64,000 nt of DNA, taken from positions 248,001-312,000 of the forward strand of contig NZ_FNDD01000002.1 of NCBI RefSeq assembly GCF_900100015.1, written 5' to 3'. Positions 9,644 through 17,602 of this stretch are shown in pieces. Position numbers and translations under genes: made by a program. The notes below the pieces were generated by a model. That model worked only from the letters and a program-made list of their open reading frames with translations. It did not search any database and was not told the origin of the DNA. Within the stretch, counting starts at the first letter, position 1. Each line of letters starts with the position of its first letter. The stretch is from Vibrio xiamenensis (lineage in GTDB: Bacteria; Pseudomonadota; Gammaproteobacteria; Enterobacterales; Vibrionaceae).

Positions 9644-10201
9644 TTAGAAGGTGGTAGGCGTATGCGCGCTCACCATTCTGCATGGCTTGTCTGTGTGATT
9701 TGTAAACCGGTGCGGCTGAGTGGTATCTATGATGTACGACTCACCCGCTTTAATTAGCAAAACCTGGTCTTTGTATTCGAGGGTAATTTCCCCCTCAAGC
9801 ACAGTGCCAATTTCTTCACCTTCGTGTTCTATTCGCGCCGAACCTGTGGTGCCGTGCGGCGGGTATTCTTCAATCAAAAAACCGATTACTTGCTTCGGGT
9901 TACCGTTCGTGACCAGTTTCATCGATACCGATTCGCTACCCATTTCAACGAGTTCATCGGCGGGAATAACCACTTTGCGCTGATTCTCTATCTGCTGTTC
10001 AAAGATAAAAAACTCCGACAGCGACAACGAAAACACGTTAACAATTTTTTGCAACGAGCTTACCGACGGACTGACTTTGCCATTCTCTATCGATGAAATC
10101 GCACTGTGGGTAATGCCAGCTTTTTCGGCTAACTCCCGCTGTGACAATCCATGCTCTTTGCGTAGCTGAACAATATTTTTACCAACTAACTGATTGTCCA
10201 T
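9644..10201 (-). CDS. puuR: PuuR-like XRE/cupin transcriptional regulator
   Basis: A 185-residue cytosolic regulator: an N-terminal Cro/C1-type helix-turn-helix (about residues 8-62, LSQRELAEKAGITHSAISSI) and a C-terminal cupin ligand domain (about 110-182, with HEGEEIGTVLEGE and the final TQPHRFTNHTDKPC). This architecture is that of PuuR, the repressor of the E. coli putrescine genes that responds to putrescine. AGGAG lies 8 bases before the ATG. It is embedded between puuD and puuC, 16 bases downstream of puuD. It probably binds the repeated sites at 10976-11260. A second regulator of the same kind is at 52460-53002. Confidence 0.9.
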   Translation of the reverse strand: MDNQLVGKNIVQLRKEHGLSQRELAEKAGITHSAISSIENGKVSPSVSSLQKIVNVFSLSLSEFFIFEQQIENQRKVVIPADELVEMGSESVSMKLVTNGNPKQVIGFLIEEYPPHGTTGSARIEHEGEEIGTVLEGEITLEYKDQVLLIKAGESYIIDTTQPHRFTNHTDKPCRMVSAHTPTTF

Positions 10202-10217
10202 TCATACAGCTCCTGTA

Positions 10218-10964
10218 TTAGAGAGAAGCTGCCAATATAAATTCTTTAAATAAAATTTGAGAGAAATGATTACTTTTCGCTTTCCATTCTGGGTGCCACT
10301 GCACGCCAACAAAGAATTTGTGTAACGGCAGACTAAACGCCTCTACTAACCCGTCTGGCGCTTTGGCTTCGACCTTAAGGTTTGGCGCCAGTGCTTTTAC
10401 ACCTTGGTTATGTAAGCTGTTGACTTCAAATGCATCGCTTTGCGGCCAGTGGGCTTGCTGTAACCAAGTTTTAAATACGCCGTCACTCTCTACCACAACG
10501 CGGTGCGCCGCGGCATACTTGACGGCAAAATCTTCAGTCGATGGTTCGCGGTGATCGTCAAATCCAGATTTGTGCACCGCAGGATCAAGGCTGCCACCAA
10601 GGGCAACATTCATCTCTTGAAAGCCGCGACAAATGCCAAGGCATGGCAGGTTGTTGTCCACCGCGTAGCGCAGCAGCGACAGAGAAAGCTCATCACGGCG
10701 CTCGTCCATGTAGCTTTCCGTGTGGGTGGCTTGATAACGATAAGGCGCCACGTTGGAGTGGCTGCCCGGGAACAACAGTCCATCACACATCGCTAACACT
10801 TGTTCGAAATCCTGAACATCGATCGCCGCCGATAAAATGATCGGCACGCCGCCAAAATCGCTGATGGCCTTGAGATAAAATTCGTTGACTGCCTGAATGT
10901 CGTAGCCTTTAAGCGATTTAGCGCAACTGACTACGCCGATAACTGGCTTTTTAGTTGAAGACAT
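10218..10964 (-). CDS. puuD: Gamma-glutamyl-GABA hydrolase
   Basis: Class I glutamine-amidotransferase-like peptidase of family C26, expected to release GABA and glutamate from gamma-glutamyl-GABA. Seen: 248 residues from the ATG at 10964 (AGGA 8 bases upstream); catalytic Cys112 in CLGICRGFQE, His224 and Glu226 in VQWHPEW. It is the first gene of the leftward operon, and the operator-like site at 10976-10993 is only about 12 bases upstream of its start. The longer frame to 10994 would run through that site and lacks a ribosome site. Confidence 0.93.
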   Translation of the reverse strand: MSSTKKPVIGVVSCAKSLKGYDIQAVNEFYLKAISDFGGVPIILSAAIDVQDFEQVLAMCDGLLFPGSHSNVAPYRYQATHTESYMDERRDELSLSLLRYAVDNNLPCLGICRGFQEMNVALGGSLDPAVHKSGFDDHREPSTEDFAVKYAAAHRVVVESDGVFKTWLQQAHWPQSDAFEVNSLHNQGVKALAPNLKVEAKAPDGLVEAFSLPLHKFFVGVQWHPEWKAKSNHFSQILFKEFILAASL

Positions 10965-10975
10965 CAAACCATCCT

Positions 10976-10993
10976 TGTTCGATTTATTTAACA
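10976..10993. promoter_or_regulatory. PuuR-type operator candidate 1
   Basis: TGTTCGATTTATTTAACA, partly palindromic (TGTT...AACA). Resembles the E. coli PuuR site read in reverse (TGTTCATTATATTTT, from memory). Overlaps the ribosome-binding area of puuD. Confidence 0.55.
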
Positions 10994-11031
10994 ATCACCC
11001 TACAAACCGCGCAAAAAATTATCAACAGCAG

Positions 11032-11049
11032 TGTTCGATATATTAAACA
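11032..11049. promoter_or_regulatory. PuuR-type operator candidate 2
   Basis: TGTTCGATATATTAAACA, 16 of 18 bases like candidate 1. It shares TGTTNNATATATT with sites before the second polyamine locus. Confidence 0.6.
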
Positions 11050-11094
11050 AATCGTGATTCAACTCTCCTTTTTGGTCGAAAAAAGCACAAAACA

Positions 11095-11112
11095 CGTTCG
11101 AAATATTGAGCA
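11095..11112. promoter_or_regulatory. PuuR-type operator candidate 3
   Basis: CGTTCGAAATATTGAGCA, same orientation as candidates 1 and 2, 63 bases further along. Confidence 0.5.
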
Positions 11113-11239
11113 ATTAGCCACCAACTGTTACAAGTTAGTTAAAGAACGAATGAAATTATCGGCCTTAGAACTCGCAAATAATTACGTAACTCATTGTAAA
11201 TAATAAACATAAGTCAGTATCAACTTAATCAAATCATTC

Positions 11240-11260
11240 GTTGTATTAATATTTGCAACA
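11240..11260. promoter_or_regulatory. PuuR-type operator candidate 4
   Basis: An imperfect palindrome with GTTGT and GCAACA ends around a TTAATATT centre. It resembles the site at 45393-45411, which also ends in TTGCAACA. It lies about 50 bases before the puuA start, a natural place for a repressor. Confidence 0.45.
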
Positions 11261-11306
11261 TAATGAGGCATTAAACGTCTGATTACGGCTGTTTGGAGAA
11301 ATAAGA

Positions 11307-12650
11307 ATGGAATCTTACCTGCAGGAAGTTAAAAATTTTCGCCAAGAATGGCCGGAGATTGAGTTCATCGATCTGATTTTTACCGACATCAACGCCACGC
11401 CGCGTGGCAAACGTATTCCCGTCGAAGGGCTCGAAAAACTTGCCAACGGTGTCGCGCTGCCAATTTCAACCATCAGCTTAGATAATAAAGGCAATGTCGT
11501 CGAAGAAGCCGGGCTTGGTGAAGAACTGGGCGAGCCAGATAACTTGTGTTTTCCGGTCGCCAATACCCTGATGCCAACCGCCAAAACCCAAACGGGTCAA
11601 CTAATGCTGACCATGATGGACGACAGCGGCAAGCGCCCTAACCCATTGTTCATCCGCAATATTGTTGGTGATATGGTCGCAAGGCTACACAACCAAGACC
11701 GCTTGCCGTGCATTGCTCTTGAGCTGGAATTTTATTTGGTGGATAAAAAACGCGGCCCGCGCGGCGAGCTGTTAACCGCCATCAACCCCACCAAACAGAC
11801 TCGTGAATGCGACACCGAAGTGTACGATTTAGACGGCCTTGACGACTACGCCGATTTTCTCAGTGACCTTAATGACACTGCGCTGGCGCAAGGTTTAAAT
11901 ACTTCGGGGGCGTTATCAGAATCGGCGCCGGGCCAATTTGAAATTAACTTTAATCATTCTCAGGATGTGCTGCGCGCCTGCGATGAGATCATCATTGCTA
12001 AACGCCTGATTCGCCAAGTCGCCCATCAACATGGTTTTGACGCCACGTTTATGGCCAAACCGTTTGACGAACAAGCCGGCAGCGGTATGCACATTCACCT
12101 GAGTTTGATGAATCAAGCCGGTGACAATCTGTTTAGCGCTAATGATGGCCAAGCCAGCGAACTGTTTTATCAGACGATGGCGGCGATGCTCGCGCAGACC
12201 TCAGATTCCATGGGGCTTATCTGTCCAAACGTTAACTCCTATCGCCGCTTTGTGCCAGGCGCCTACGTGCCTACCTTTGCCGATTGGGGCGAAAACCATC
12301 GCGGCGTGGCGCTACGTGTGCCACTCAGCGATGCCAAAAATCGTCGCATCGAGCATCGTATCGCCGGCGCCGACGTCAATCCTTACATTCTCGCTGCAGT
12401 AGTGCTGTGTTCAGTATTAGCGAGTGACCACTACACCAAAGCCCAGTGTCCGCCACCTTTGCATGAGCACGCAGTCGCACTGCCGCTGCGCATGTCTGAG
12501 GCGTTAGACCAACTTGAGCACAGCGAGCTATCAAGCTATCTGTCCAAAGATTTTGTCGACATCTATTTAGCGTGTAAACGCAGTGAACTGGCGGAGTTTG
12601 AACGTCTGATCACGCCACTTGAAATCGACTGGATGCTGCACTCGGCATAA
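11307..12650 (+). CDS. puuA: Gamma-glutamylputrescine synthetase
   Basis: Glutamine-synthetase-fold enzyme that ligates glutamate to putrescine using ATP, first step of the gamma-glutamyl pathway. Seen: 447 residues; the N-terminal beta-grasp with TPRGKRIPV, the metal/ATP-site blocks ALELEFYL, GQFEINFNHS, SGMHIHLSL and PNVNSYRRF, and the late IEHRIAGADVNPY. GGAG lies 8 bases before the ATG. Divergent from puuD across the operator region and followed 36 bases later by an antiporter gene. Two paralogues lie at 43964-45337 and 45562-46893; this copy belongs to the complete pathway and is the best candidate for putrescine itself. Confidence 0.93.
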   Translation: MESYLQEVKNFRQEWPEIEFIDLIFTDINATPRGKRIPVEGLEKLANGVALPISTISLDNKGNVVEEAGLGEELGEPDNLCFPVANTLMPTAKTQTGQLMLTMMDDSGKRPNPLFIRNIVGDMVARLHNQDRLPCIALELEFYLVDKKRGPRGELLTAINPTKQTRECDTEVYDLDGLDDYADFLSDLNDTALAQGLNTSGALSESAPGQFEINFNHSQDVLRACDEIIIAKRLIRQVAHQHGFDATFMAKPFDEQAGSGMHIHLSLMNQAGDNLFSANDGQASELFYQTMAAMLAQTSDSMGLICPNVNSYRRFVPGAYVPTFADWGENHRGVALRVPLSDAKNRRIEHRIAGADVNPYILAAVVLCSVLASDHYTKAQCPPPLHEHAVALPLRMSEALDQLEHSELSSYLSKDFVDIYLACKRSELAEFERLITPLEIDWMLHSA

Positions 12651-12686
12651 GTATTCGCTACTTCGCAAAATATAAGGAAATAACCA

Positions 12687-14162
12687 ATGACTACGCAAAC
12701 AAAGGCGCTGGATGCGCCGCTGAAAATCACCAACCAGCATCTCTGGGTCAGCCTTGCTGTGATTGCAACCTTCGTGGCGTTTATCACCATCGGCCTCAAT
12801 CACAACCCAGATAACAGTTATGGCTGGATGAGCCTATTACCGACGGCGCTAGTGCTGGTATTTGCTCTCACCACTCATCGCACCGTGGAAGCCCTATTTA
12901 GCGGTGCGATTGCTGGTGTACTGATGCTCAACCCCACCGAAGCAGTAGAGCAAATTGTCGGCATCTCAATGGATGTGATGATGGATGAAACCATTGCGTG
13001 GATCATTTTGGTGTGCGGCTTGATGGGCGGCTTAATTGCGGTACTGGAAAAAGGCGGCAGCATTTTAAGTTTTTCAAATTTGTTGGTGACCAAAGTGAAA
13101 AGCCGTCGCCAGTCAATGCTGATGACCTTTGTACTGGGGATTGTGATTTTTATCGACGATTACCTCAATGCGATTGCAATTTCGTCATCGATGAAAAAAG
13201 TCACCGACGGCTATCAAATCTCACGCGAAAAGCTCGCCTATTTGGTCGACTCCACCGCTGCGCCAATCTGCATTATTGTGCCTATTTCAACGTGGGCGAT
13301 TTTCTTTAGTTCGCTTTTAGAAGCCAACGGCGTTGCCGAAACGGGCAAAGGCATTCACACCTATATCGAGGCGATTCCTTACATGGCGTATGGCTGGGTC
13401 ACCTTGATCATCGTGCTATTGGTCGCAATGGAAAAACTGCCTGACTTAGGCGCAATGAAAACCGCAGAGCAACGCGCTCGCGGTGGTCAAGTTCGCCCAG
13501 ATAACGCCACCGATATCGATTTAGGTGACAAGGTTGAAGCGCACAGTAATTCGACCATGGGGCTGATTAACTTTCTTGCGCCTATGGTGGTATTAGTGGC
13601 AGCGAGCTGGTATTTCGGCATTGACCTGCTTGCCGGTGTGTTTGTCGCGCTGATCTTTACCTTCTGCTTTTACGGTGTGCAGCGTTTGATTCCGATGAAC
13701 GCCATGTTTGAAGCGGTTTACGATGGCATTAAAGTGATGTTGCTGCCTTTGGCGACCGTAATTGGCGGCTTTATGCTTAAAAACGTCAATGATTCACTGG
13801 GCGTGACTCAATACGTGATTGAAACCGTCAGCCCTTATCTTTCAGCGCAATACTTCCCAGCAATTATCTTCTTGATTACTGGCGGCTTGGTGTTTGCAAC
13901 CGCCTCTTCTTGGGGTGTATTTGCGGTCGCAATGCCGATTGTATTACCACTTGGCGCGCAGCTGGGTGTGCCGCTACATTTAACCGTTGCGGCGCTGCTG
14001 TCGGCCTCCGCTGCAGGCAGTCACTCATGCTTCTTTAGCGATTCCACCGTGCTGTCGGCGCAAGGCTCAGGCTGTACCGCCATGCAACACGCCACCACCC
14101 AATTCCCCTATGCGCTGATCGGTATTGTCGCCACCGCACTGTTCTTCCTTGCGGTTGCCTAG
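12687..14162 (+). CDS. NhaC-family Na+/H+ antiporter-like transporter
   Basis: A 491-residue polytopic inner-membrane protein with about 12 hydrophobic segments, of the NhaC/ArcD-like ion-transporter group. Seen: FIDDYLNAIAISSSMKKVTD in the middle, a DSTAAPICIIVPISTWAIFF block, and the late SSWGVFAVAMPIVLPLGAQL with a following SHSCFFSDSTVLS. AAGGA lies 8 bases before the ATG; the gene is 36 bases downstream of puuA, so it is co-transcribed. Family members exchange Na+ or substrates for H+; polyamine import or exchange, or handling of the ion load, are both possible. No substrate can be read from sequence. Confidence 0.82.
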   Translation: MTTQTKALDAPLKITNQHLWVSLAVIATFVAFITIGLNHNPDNSYGWMSLLPTALVLVFALTTHRTVEALFSGAIAGVLMLNPTEAVEQIVGISMDVMMDETIAWIILVCGLMGGLIAVLEKGGSILSFSNLLVTKVKSRRQSMLMTFVLGIVIFIDDYLNAIAISSSMKKVTDGYQISREKLAYLVDSTAAPICIIVPISTWAIFFSSLLEANGVAETGKGIHTYIEAIPYMAYGWVTLIIVLLVAMEKLPDLGAMKTAEQRARGGQVRPDNATDIDLGDKVEAHSNSTMGLINFLAPMVVLVAASWYFGIDLLAGVFVALIFTFCFYGVQRLIPMNAMFEAVYDGIKVMLLPLATVIGGFMLKNVNDSLGVTQYVIETVSPYLSAQYFPAIIFLITGGLVFATASSWGVFAVAMPIVLPLGAQLGVPLHLTVAALLSASAAGSHSCFFSDSTVLSAQGSGCTAMQHATTQFPYALIGIVATALFFLAVA

Positions 14163-14173
14163 TCGAAACTGGG

Positions 14174-14237
14174 TTACTTGATTACTTCGGTACTTAGTTA
14201 CTTAGTTACTTAGTTACTTAGTTACTTGATTACTTAG
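14174..14237. repeat. Eight tandem 8-base units
   Basis: Exactly eight 8-base units fill 64 bases: TTACTTGA, TTACTTCG, GTACTTAG, three TTACTTAG, TTACTTGA, TTACTTAG. It lies between the antiporter stop and its terminator. Candidate slippage locus; no coding role. Confidence 0.9.
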
Positions 14238-14267
14238 TTGTGACTGCTATTTTCTCTCTGTGTTATT

Positions 14268-14294
14268 GCCCTCGTTTACGAGGGCTTTTTTATT
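14268..14294 (+). terminator. Terminator of puuA-antiporter operon
   Basis: GCCCTCG-tttA-CGAGGGC followed by TTTTTTATTTC. Clear intrinsic terminator. Confidence 0.9.
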
Positions 14295-14357
14295 TCTCGG
14301 GTTAACACTTTGACTGAGGGCAAACCACCAATCATTCCATCCTCTGTAAACCAGCAT

Positions 14358-14385
14358 TTGACATACCATTACAAACGAATACAAT
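14358..14385 (+). promoter_or_regulatory. Sigma-70 promoter for parD-like/map pair
   Basis: TTGACA, 16 bases, TACAAT. Just downstream, TATATAC occurs twice (14387-14393 and 14400-14406), placed like an operator over the start site and suitable for autoregulation by a ribbon-helix-helix protein. Confidence 0.6.
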
Positions 14386-14431
14386 TTATATACGTTTTAT
14401 ATATACATCAAATATTATTGGTATCATCATT

Positions 14432-14674
14432 ATGGGCATCGTTAAAATCTCCGACCAACTGCACGAAGAGCTGCGTAAAGCCAGCTCGGTGATGTCACGC
14501 TCGATCAACTCACAAGCCGAGTTCTGGATCAAAATGGGCATGCTGGCAGAGCTCAATCCAAATCTGAGCTTTAACCAGATCATGAATGATTTGATGCAAT
14601 CGGCTCAGGTTTCAGCCGCGAATATCGCGACAACAGAAGACGCCGATAGCCATGAGGAGGCGTTAAATGACTAA
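14432..14674 (+). CDS. ParD-like antitoxin-family protein
   Basis: An 80-residue protein resembling the ParD_like ribbon-helix-helix family: GIVKISDQLHEELRKASSVM, then SRSINSQAEFWIKMGMLAEL, and an acidic tail. RHH proteins bind DNA as dimers and often repress their own operon. Its stop overlaps the next gene by 8 bases (ATGACTAA), and that gene encodes methionine aminopeptidase rather than a RelE/ParE toxin. A good sigma-70 promoter and TATATAC repeats precede it. Whether it acts as antitoxin, as autorepressor or as a partner of the aminopeptidase is unknown. Confidence 0.8.
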   Translation: MGIVKISDQLHEELRKASSVMSRSINSQAEFWIKMGMLAELNPNLSFNQIMNDLMQSAQVSAANIATTEDADSHEEALND

Positions 14675-15446
14675 TGGCGTCACCATCAAGAATGACCAAG
14701 AAATCGTATTGATGCGCCAAGCCGGTAAGCTGCTGGCCAAGGTGTTTACGATGCTGGATGAGTTCGTCAAACCCGGCGTCTCGACCATGGCGATCAACAA
14801 TCGCGTCGAAGCGTTTATTGTCGAAGAGCTTGAATCCCGCCCGGCCAGTAAAGGCCAATATGGCTATCAATATGTCCTCAACTCCTCGATCAATGAGGTG
14901 GTGTGTCATGGCGTGCCAAGCGAGAGCCAAATTTTAAAAGCCAAAGACATCATCAACTTAGATATCACGTTGGAAAAAAATGGCTTTATCGCTGATTCAA
15001 GCAAAATGTATGTGATGCCAGAGGCGAGCCCAATTGCCCGCCGCCTAGTGGATGTCACTTATCAAGCGATGTGGCAAGGCATTAAGCAAGTTAAACCCGG
15101 CGCAACGCTAGGCGATATTGGCCACGCCATTCAAACCTTTGCCGAGTCACACGGCTATAGCATAGTGCGCGAATATTGCGGTCATGGTATCGGCCAAGAG
15201 ATGCACGAAGCGCCGCAAGTGCTGCACTATGGAATGGCAGGCCAAGGTATGAAACTCAAGCCGGGCATGACCTTTACCATTGAGCCGATGGTCAACCAAG
15301 GCGGCGCCAAAACCAAAACCAAACGTGATGGCTGGACGGTGGTCACCCGTGATAAAAAACTCTCGGCACAATCAGAACATACCTTGCTAGTCACAGAAAC
15401 AGGCTATGAAGTGCTAACGCTGCGCCCTGAGGAAGTCTTGCTCTAA
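14667..15446 (+). CDS. map: Type I methionine aminopeptidase
   Basis: Removes N-terminal methionine from nascent proteins; dimetal enzyme of peptidase family M24A. Seen: 259 residues with all five metal ligands: Asp99, Asp110 (ADSSKMY), His173 (CGHGIGQ), Glu206 (TIEPMV), Glu237 (SAQSEH), plus the substrate His in VVCHGVPS. Strong ribosome site GAGGAGG just upstream, inside the parD-like gene. It is not next to rpsB/tsf, where the housekeeping map usually lies, so it is probably an accessory second copy; the coupling to a ParD-like gene supports a regulated or stress role. Confidence 0.93.
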   Translation: MTNGVTIKNDQEIVLMRQAGKLLAKVFTMLDEFVKPGVSTMAINNRVEAFIVEELESRPASKGQYGYQYVLNSSINEVVCHGVPSESQILKAKDIINLDITLEKNGFIADSSKMYVMPEASPIARRLVDVTYQAMWQGIKQVKPGATLGDIGHAIQTFAESHGYSIVREYCGHGIGQEMHEAPQVLHYGMAGQGMKLKPGMTFTIEPMVNQGGAKTKTKRDGWTVVTRDKKLSAQSEHTLLVTETGYEVLTLRPEEVLL

Positions 15447-15544
15447 GCACCTAGCTCACCGTTTGTATGACATTTTTGTCGGTTTAACGTACATAAGTCA
15501 CAATTACTCACCAATAGGCATGATTTTACCAATTAATAATATCG

Positions 15545-15570
15545 TAAATTCCGATTAGTCGGGTCGAAAA
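15545..15570 (+). promoter_or_regulatory. Possible sigma-28 (flagellar) promoter
   Basis: TAAA, 14 bases, GTCGAAAA, about 55 bases before the chemoreceptor start. Six of eight bases of the -10-like part match GCCGATAA; spacing is one base short of the usual 15. Flagellar-sigma control is common for such receptors. Confidence 0.35.
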
Positions 15571-15624
15571 GCGCCGCGCTACAATCCTTGCTCAAAGAAC
15601 AATGATAAGAATGAGGAAGGATAC

Positions 15625-17280
15625 GTGTCTGTGCTATCCAATTTGTCGATTCGCCGCCGCTTAACTCTCGGCTTTGGCATTTTATTGATTTTAATGGTGA
15701 CGCTCACCGTCATTGGCGTCCGTAACGTAAATTTTATCGATGATACCCTGAGCGAAATCAGCGACATTAACGCGGTGAAACAGCGCTATGCGATTGATTT
15801 TCGAGGCAGCGTTCATGACCGAGCGATTGCGATCCGTGATATTGCACTGGCAACCCAAGACAGCCAAATTCATCAATATGAGCAAGTGATAGCTGAACTG
15901 AGCCAAACCTACGCGCGCTCCAAGCAGCAATTAAGCTTGATGCGCGATTCTGGCATCGTGTTTAGCCAAGAGGAGCGTGACATACTGCGCGCCATCGATG
16001 CGCAAGAATCACGCACCCTGCCCTTGATAAGTCATATCATCACCGCCAAAAAGCGCGGCAGTGATGTCACCACACAAATTCTTGAGCAGGTGCGGCCCGC
16101 CTTTATTGACTGGCTCGACACCATTAACCAGTTTATCGATTATCAAGAACATGCCAACCAAATCGCCACCCCGAAAGCTCGTGAGGTGGCGAGCGGCTTT
16201 TCTACGCTGATGCTTTGCGCCACTGCGATTGCCGTGCTGGTAAGCATAGTGGTCGGTTTGCTGATCGAACGTAGCCTACGCCAGTCACTTGGCGCCGAAC
16301 CGTTTGAAGCCGAACAAGCTTTGGCAACCATTGCTTCGGGCGATTTGTCGCAGCGCATTAACAGCCAATACTCCGCCAGTATGATGGCCTCGGTGGTCAA
16401 AATGCAGACCCAACTCGCTGCCACCGTGACCAATATTGCCAACGTCGCGAGCGCTCTCAACCTTAAAGCGCAAGATGTATCACAAAGCTCACAGCGCATT
16501 TCCGAATCAACCAAAGTGCAAACCTCGATGACCCAATCCACTGCTGCCAGTTTGGATCAGCTGCGCGCCAGCATTCAAGATGTCAGCGCTGCTGCCACTC
16601 AAACCGAGCAAAATTCGACGCTAACGCTGGAGTTTGCCACCCAAGGACAGCAAAGCGTGCTGATTAGCCAGCAGCAGATGGAACTGATTGCGACGACCAT
16701 GGCCAATACCGTAGCCCGGGTCCAAGATTTAGAGCGCGATATCGCGCAAATTACTGGGATTACTCAGGTGATTAACGGTATTTCTGATCAAACCAATTTA
16801 CTGGCGCTCAACGCCGCGATTGAAGCGGCGCGAGCCGGACAAGCAGGCAAAGGCTTTGCGGTGGTGGCCGATGAAGTGCGTAAATTGGCGCAAGATACCC
16901 ATCACGCCACTAAAGAGATCGATCAGATGATCGGCCAAATCTCGACCAATACTCAAGCTTTGGTCAAGGCGGTAGAAACCACCCAGCCGCAAGTCGAATC
17001 AGGTCGAGAGCAAGTGATGAAAACCCATCAACTGCTGGATAACATTACCAATCAAGCGCGCGATTCGCTGTCTTGGGTAAGCCAACTGGCCACCAATACT
17101 CAGGAGCAAACCGGCGCGATTGCCGATGTAACCTCGGCAATGGACACCATCCTTAATATGTCGCAAGACGCTCAACTTGAAACCGACAACAACCAGCACA
17201 CCACCGAGGCGCTGACTCAACTGTCGTTTGATTTGCAGCGCGACATTGACTACTTCCATCTTGGTCAGCCGCGCGCATAA
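15625..17280 (+). CDS. Methyl-accepting chemotaxis protein, 4HB type
   Basis: A 551-residue chemoreceptor. Seen: TM1 about residues 11-31, a helical periplasmic domain of about 155 residues resembling the four-helix-bundle sensor, TM2 about 191-213, HAMP ([20 protein letters not shown] region), then the coiled-coil signalling domain with its tip around residues 375-425 ([31 protein letters not shown]). Starts with GTG at 15625, with GAGGAAGG 5 bases upstream. No CheR-docking tail. Ligand unknown. Monocistronic. Confidence 0.92.
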   Translation: MSVLSNLSIRRRLTLGFGILLILMVTLTVIGVRNVNFIDDTLSEISDINAVKQRYAIDFRGSVHDRAIAIRDIALATQDSQIHQYEQVIAELSQTYARSKQQLSLMRDSGIVFSQEERDILRAIDAQESRTLPLISHIITAKKRGSDVTTQILEQVRPAFIDWLDTINQFIDYQEHANQIATPKAREVASGFSTLMLCATAIAVLVSIVVGLLIERSLRQSLGAEPFEAEQALATIASGDLSQRINSQYSASMMASVVKMQTQLAATVTNIANVASALNLKAQDVSQSSQRISESTKVQTSMTQSTAASLDQLRASIQDVSAAATQTEQNSTLTLEFATQGQQSVLISQQQMELIATTMANTVARVQDLERDIAQITGITQVINGISDQTNLLALNAAIEAARAGQAGKGFAVVADEVRKLAQDTHHATKEIDQMIGQISTNTQALVKAVETTQPQVESGREQVMKTHQLLDNITNQARDSLSWVSQLATNTQEQTGAIADVTSAMDTILNMSQDAQLETDNNQHTTEALTQLSFDLQRDIDYFHLGQPRA

Positions 17281-17285
17281 ACTGC

Positions 17286-17322
17286 CGCGCCGAATTCGCC
17301 CCAACAAGGTAAATTCGGCGCG
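17286..17322 (+). terminator. Stem-loop after chemoreceptor
   Basis: Perfect 11-base arms CGCGCCGAATT / AATTCGGCGCG. It lies just after the stop; no long T-run follows, so termination may be Rho-assisted. Confidence 0.6.
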
Positions 17323-17440
17323 TTAAACGCCGCCTTCTCTCTAACGCTTCAACCCTCTTTACATCACAGTTATCCTGCAAAGTTTTATAGATGTTTCATT
17401 AAATATTGAAGTTTATATAAAAAATATGTACATCTATTAA

Positions 17441-17548
17441 GCAGTTGCCAATTTGGCAACTGCCTTCGATGCGCCATAGAGATTCGCTATTGGTTAAAAC
17501 TTCGCCATTCGTGAATAACGCAGCTAATGGTAACAACTAACCAATAGC
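17441..17548 (+). other. Structured leader before acid phosphatase
   Basis: Two nested or adjacent inverted repeats occupy the upstream region: a perfect GCAGTTGCCAA/TTGGCAACTGC hairpin at 17441-17463, and GCTATTGGTTA (17486-17496) pairing with TAACCAATAGC (17538-17548), with inner CCATT/AATGG arms. It may be operator DNA or a folded 5' leader. The rest of the 17323-17602 gap holds nothing else I recognise. Confidence 0.5.
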
Positions 17549-17602
17549 CAATCGCGCATTGCATGCTTAGTTACTGATAAGTTCACTCAAAGGATAATGA
17601 TA

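Noticed and set aside
10955-11203. Small open frame in the puuD/puuA gap
   Set aside because: It covers the operator-like sites of a divergent promoter and starts inside puuD; the AT-rich translation resembles no protein family.
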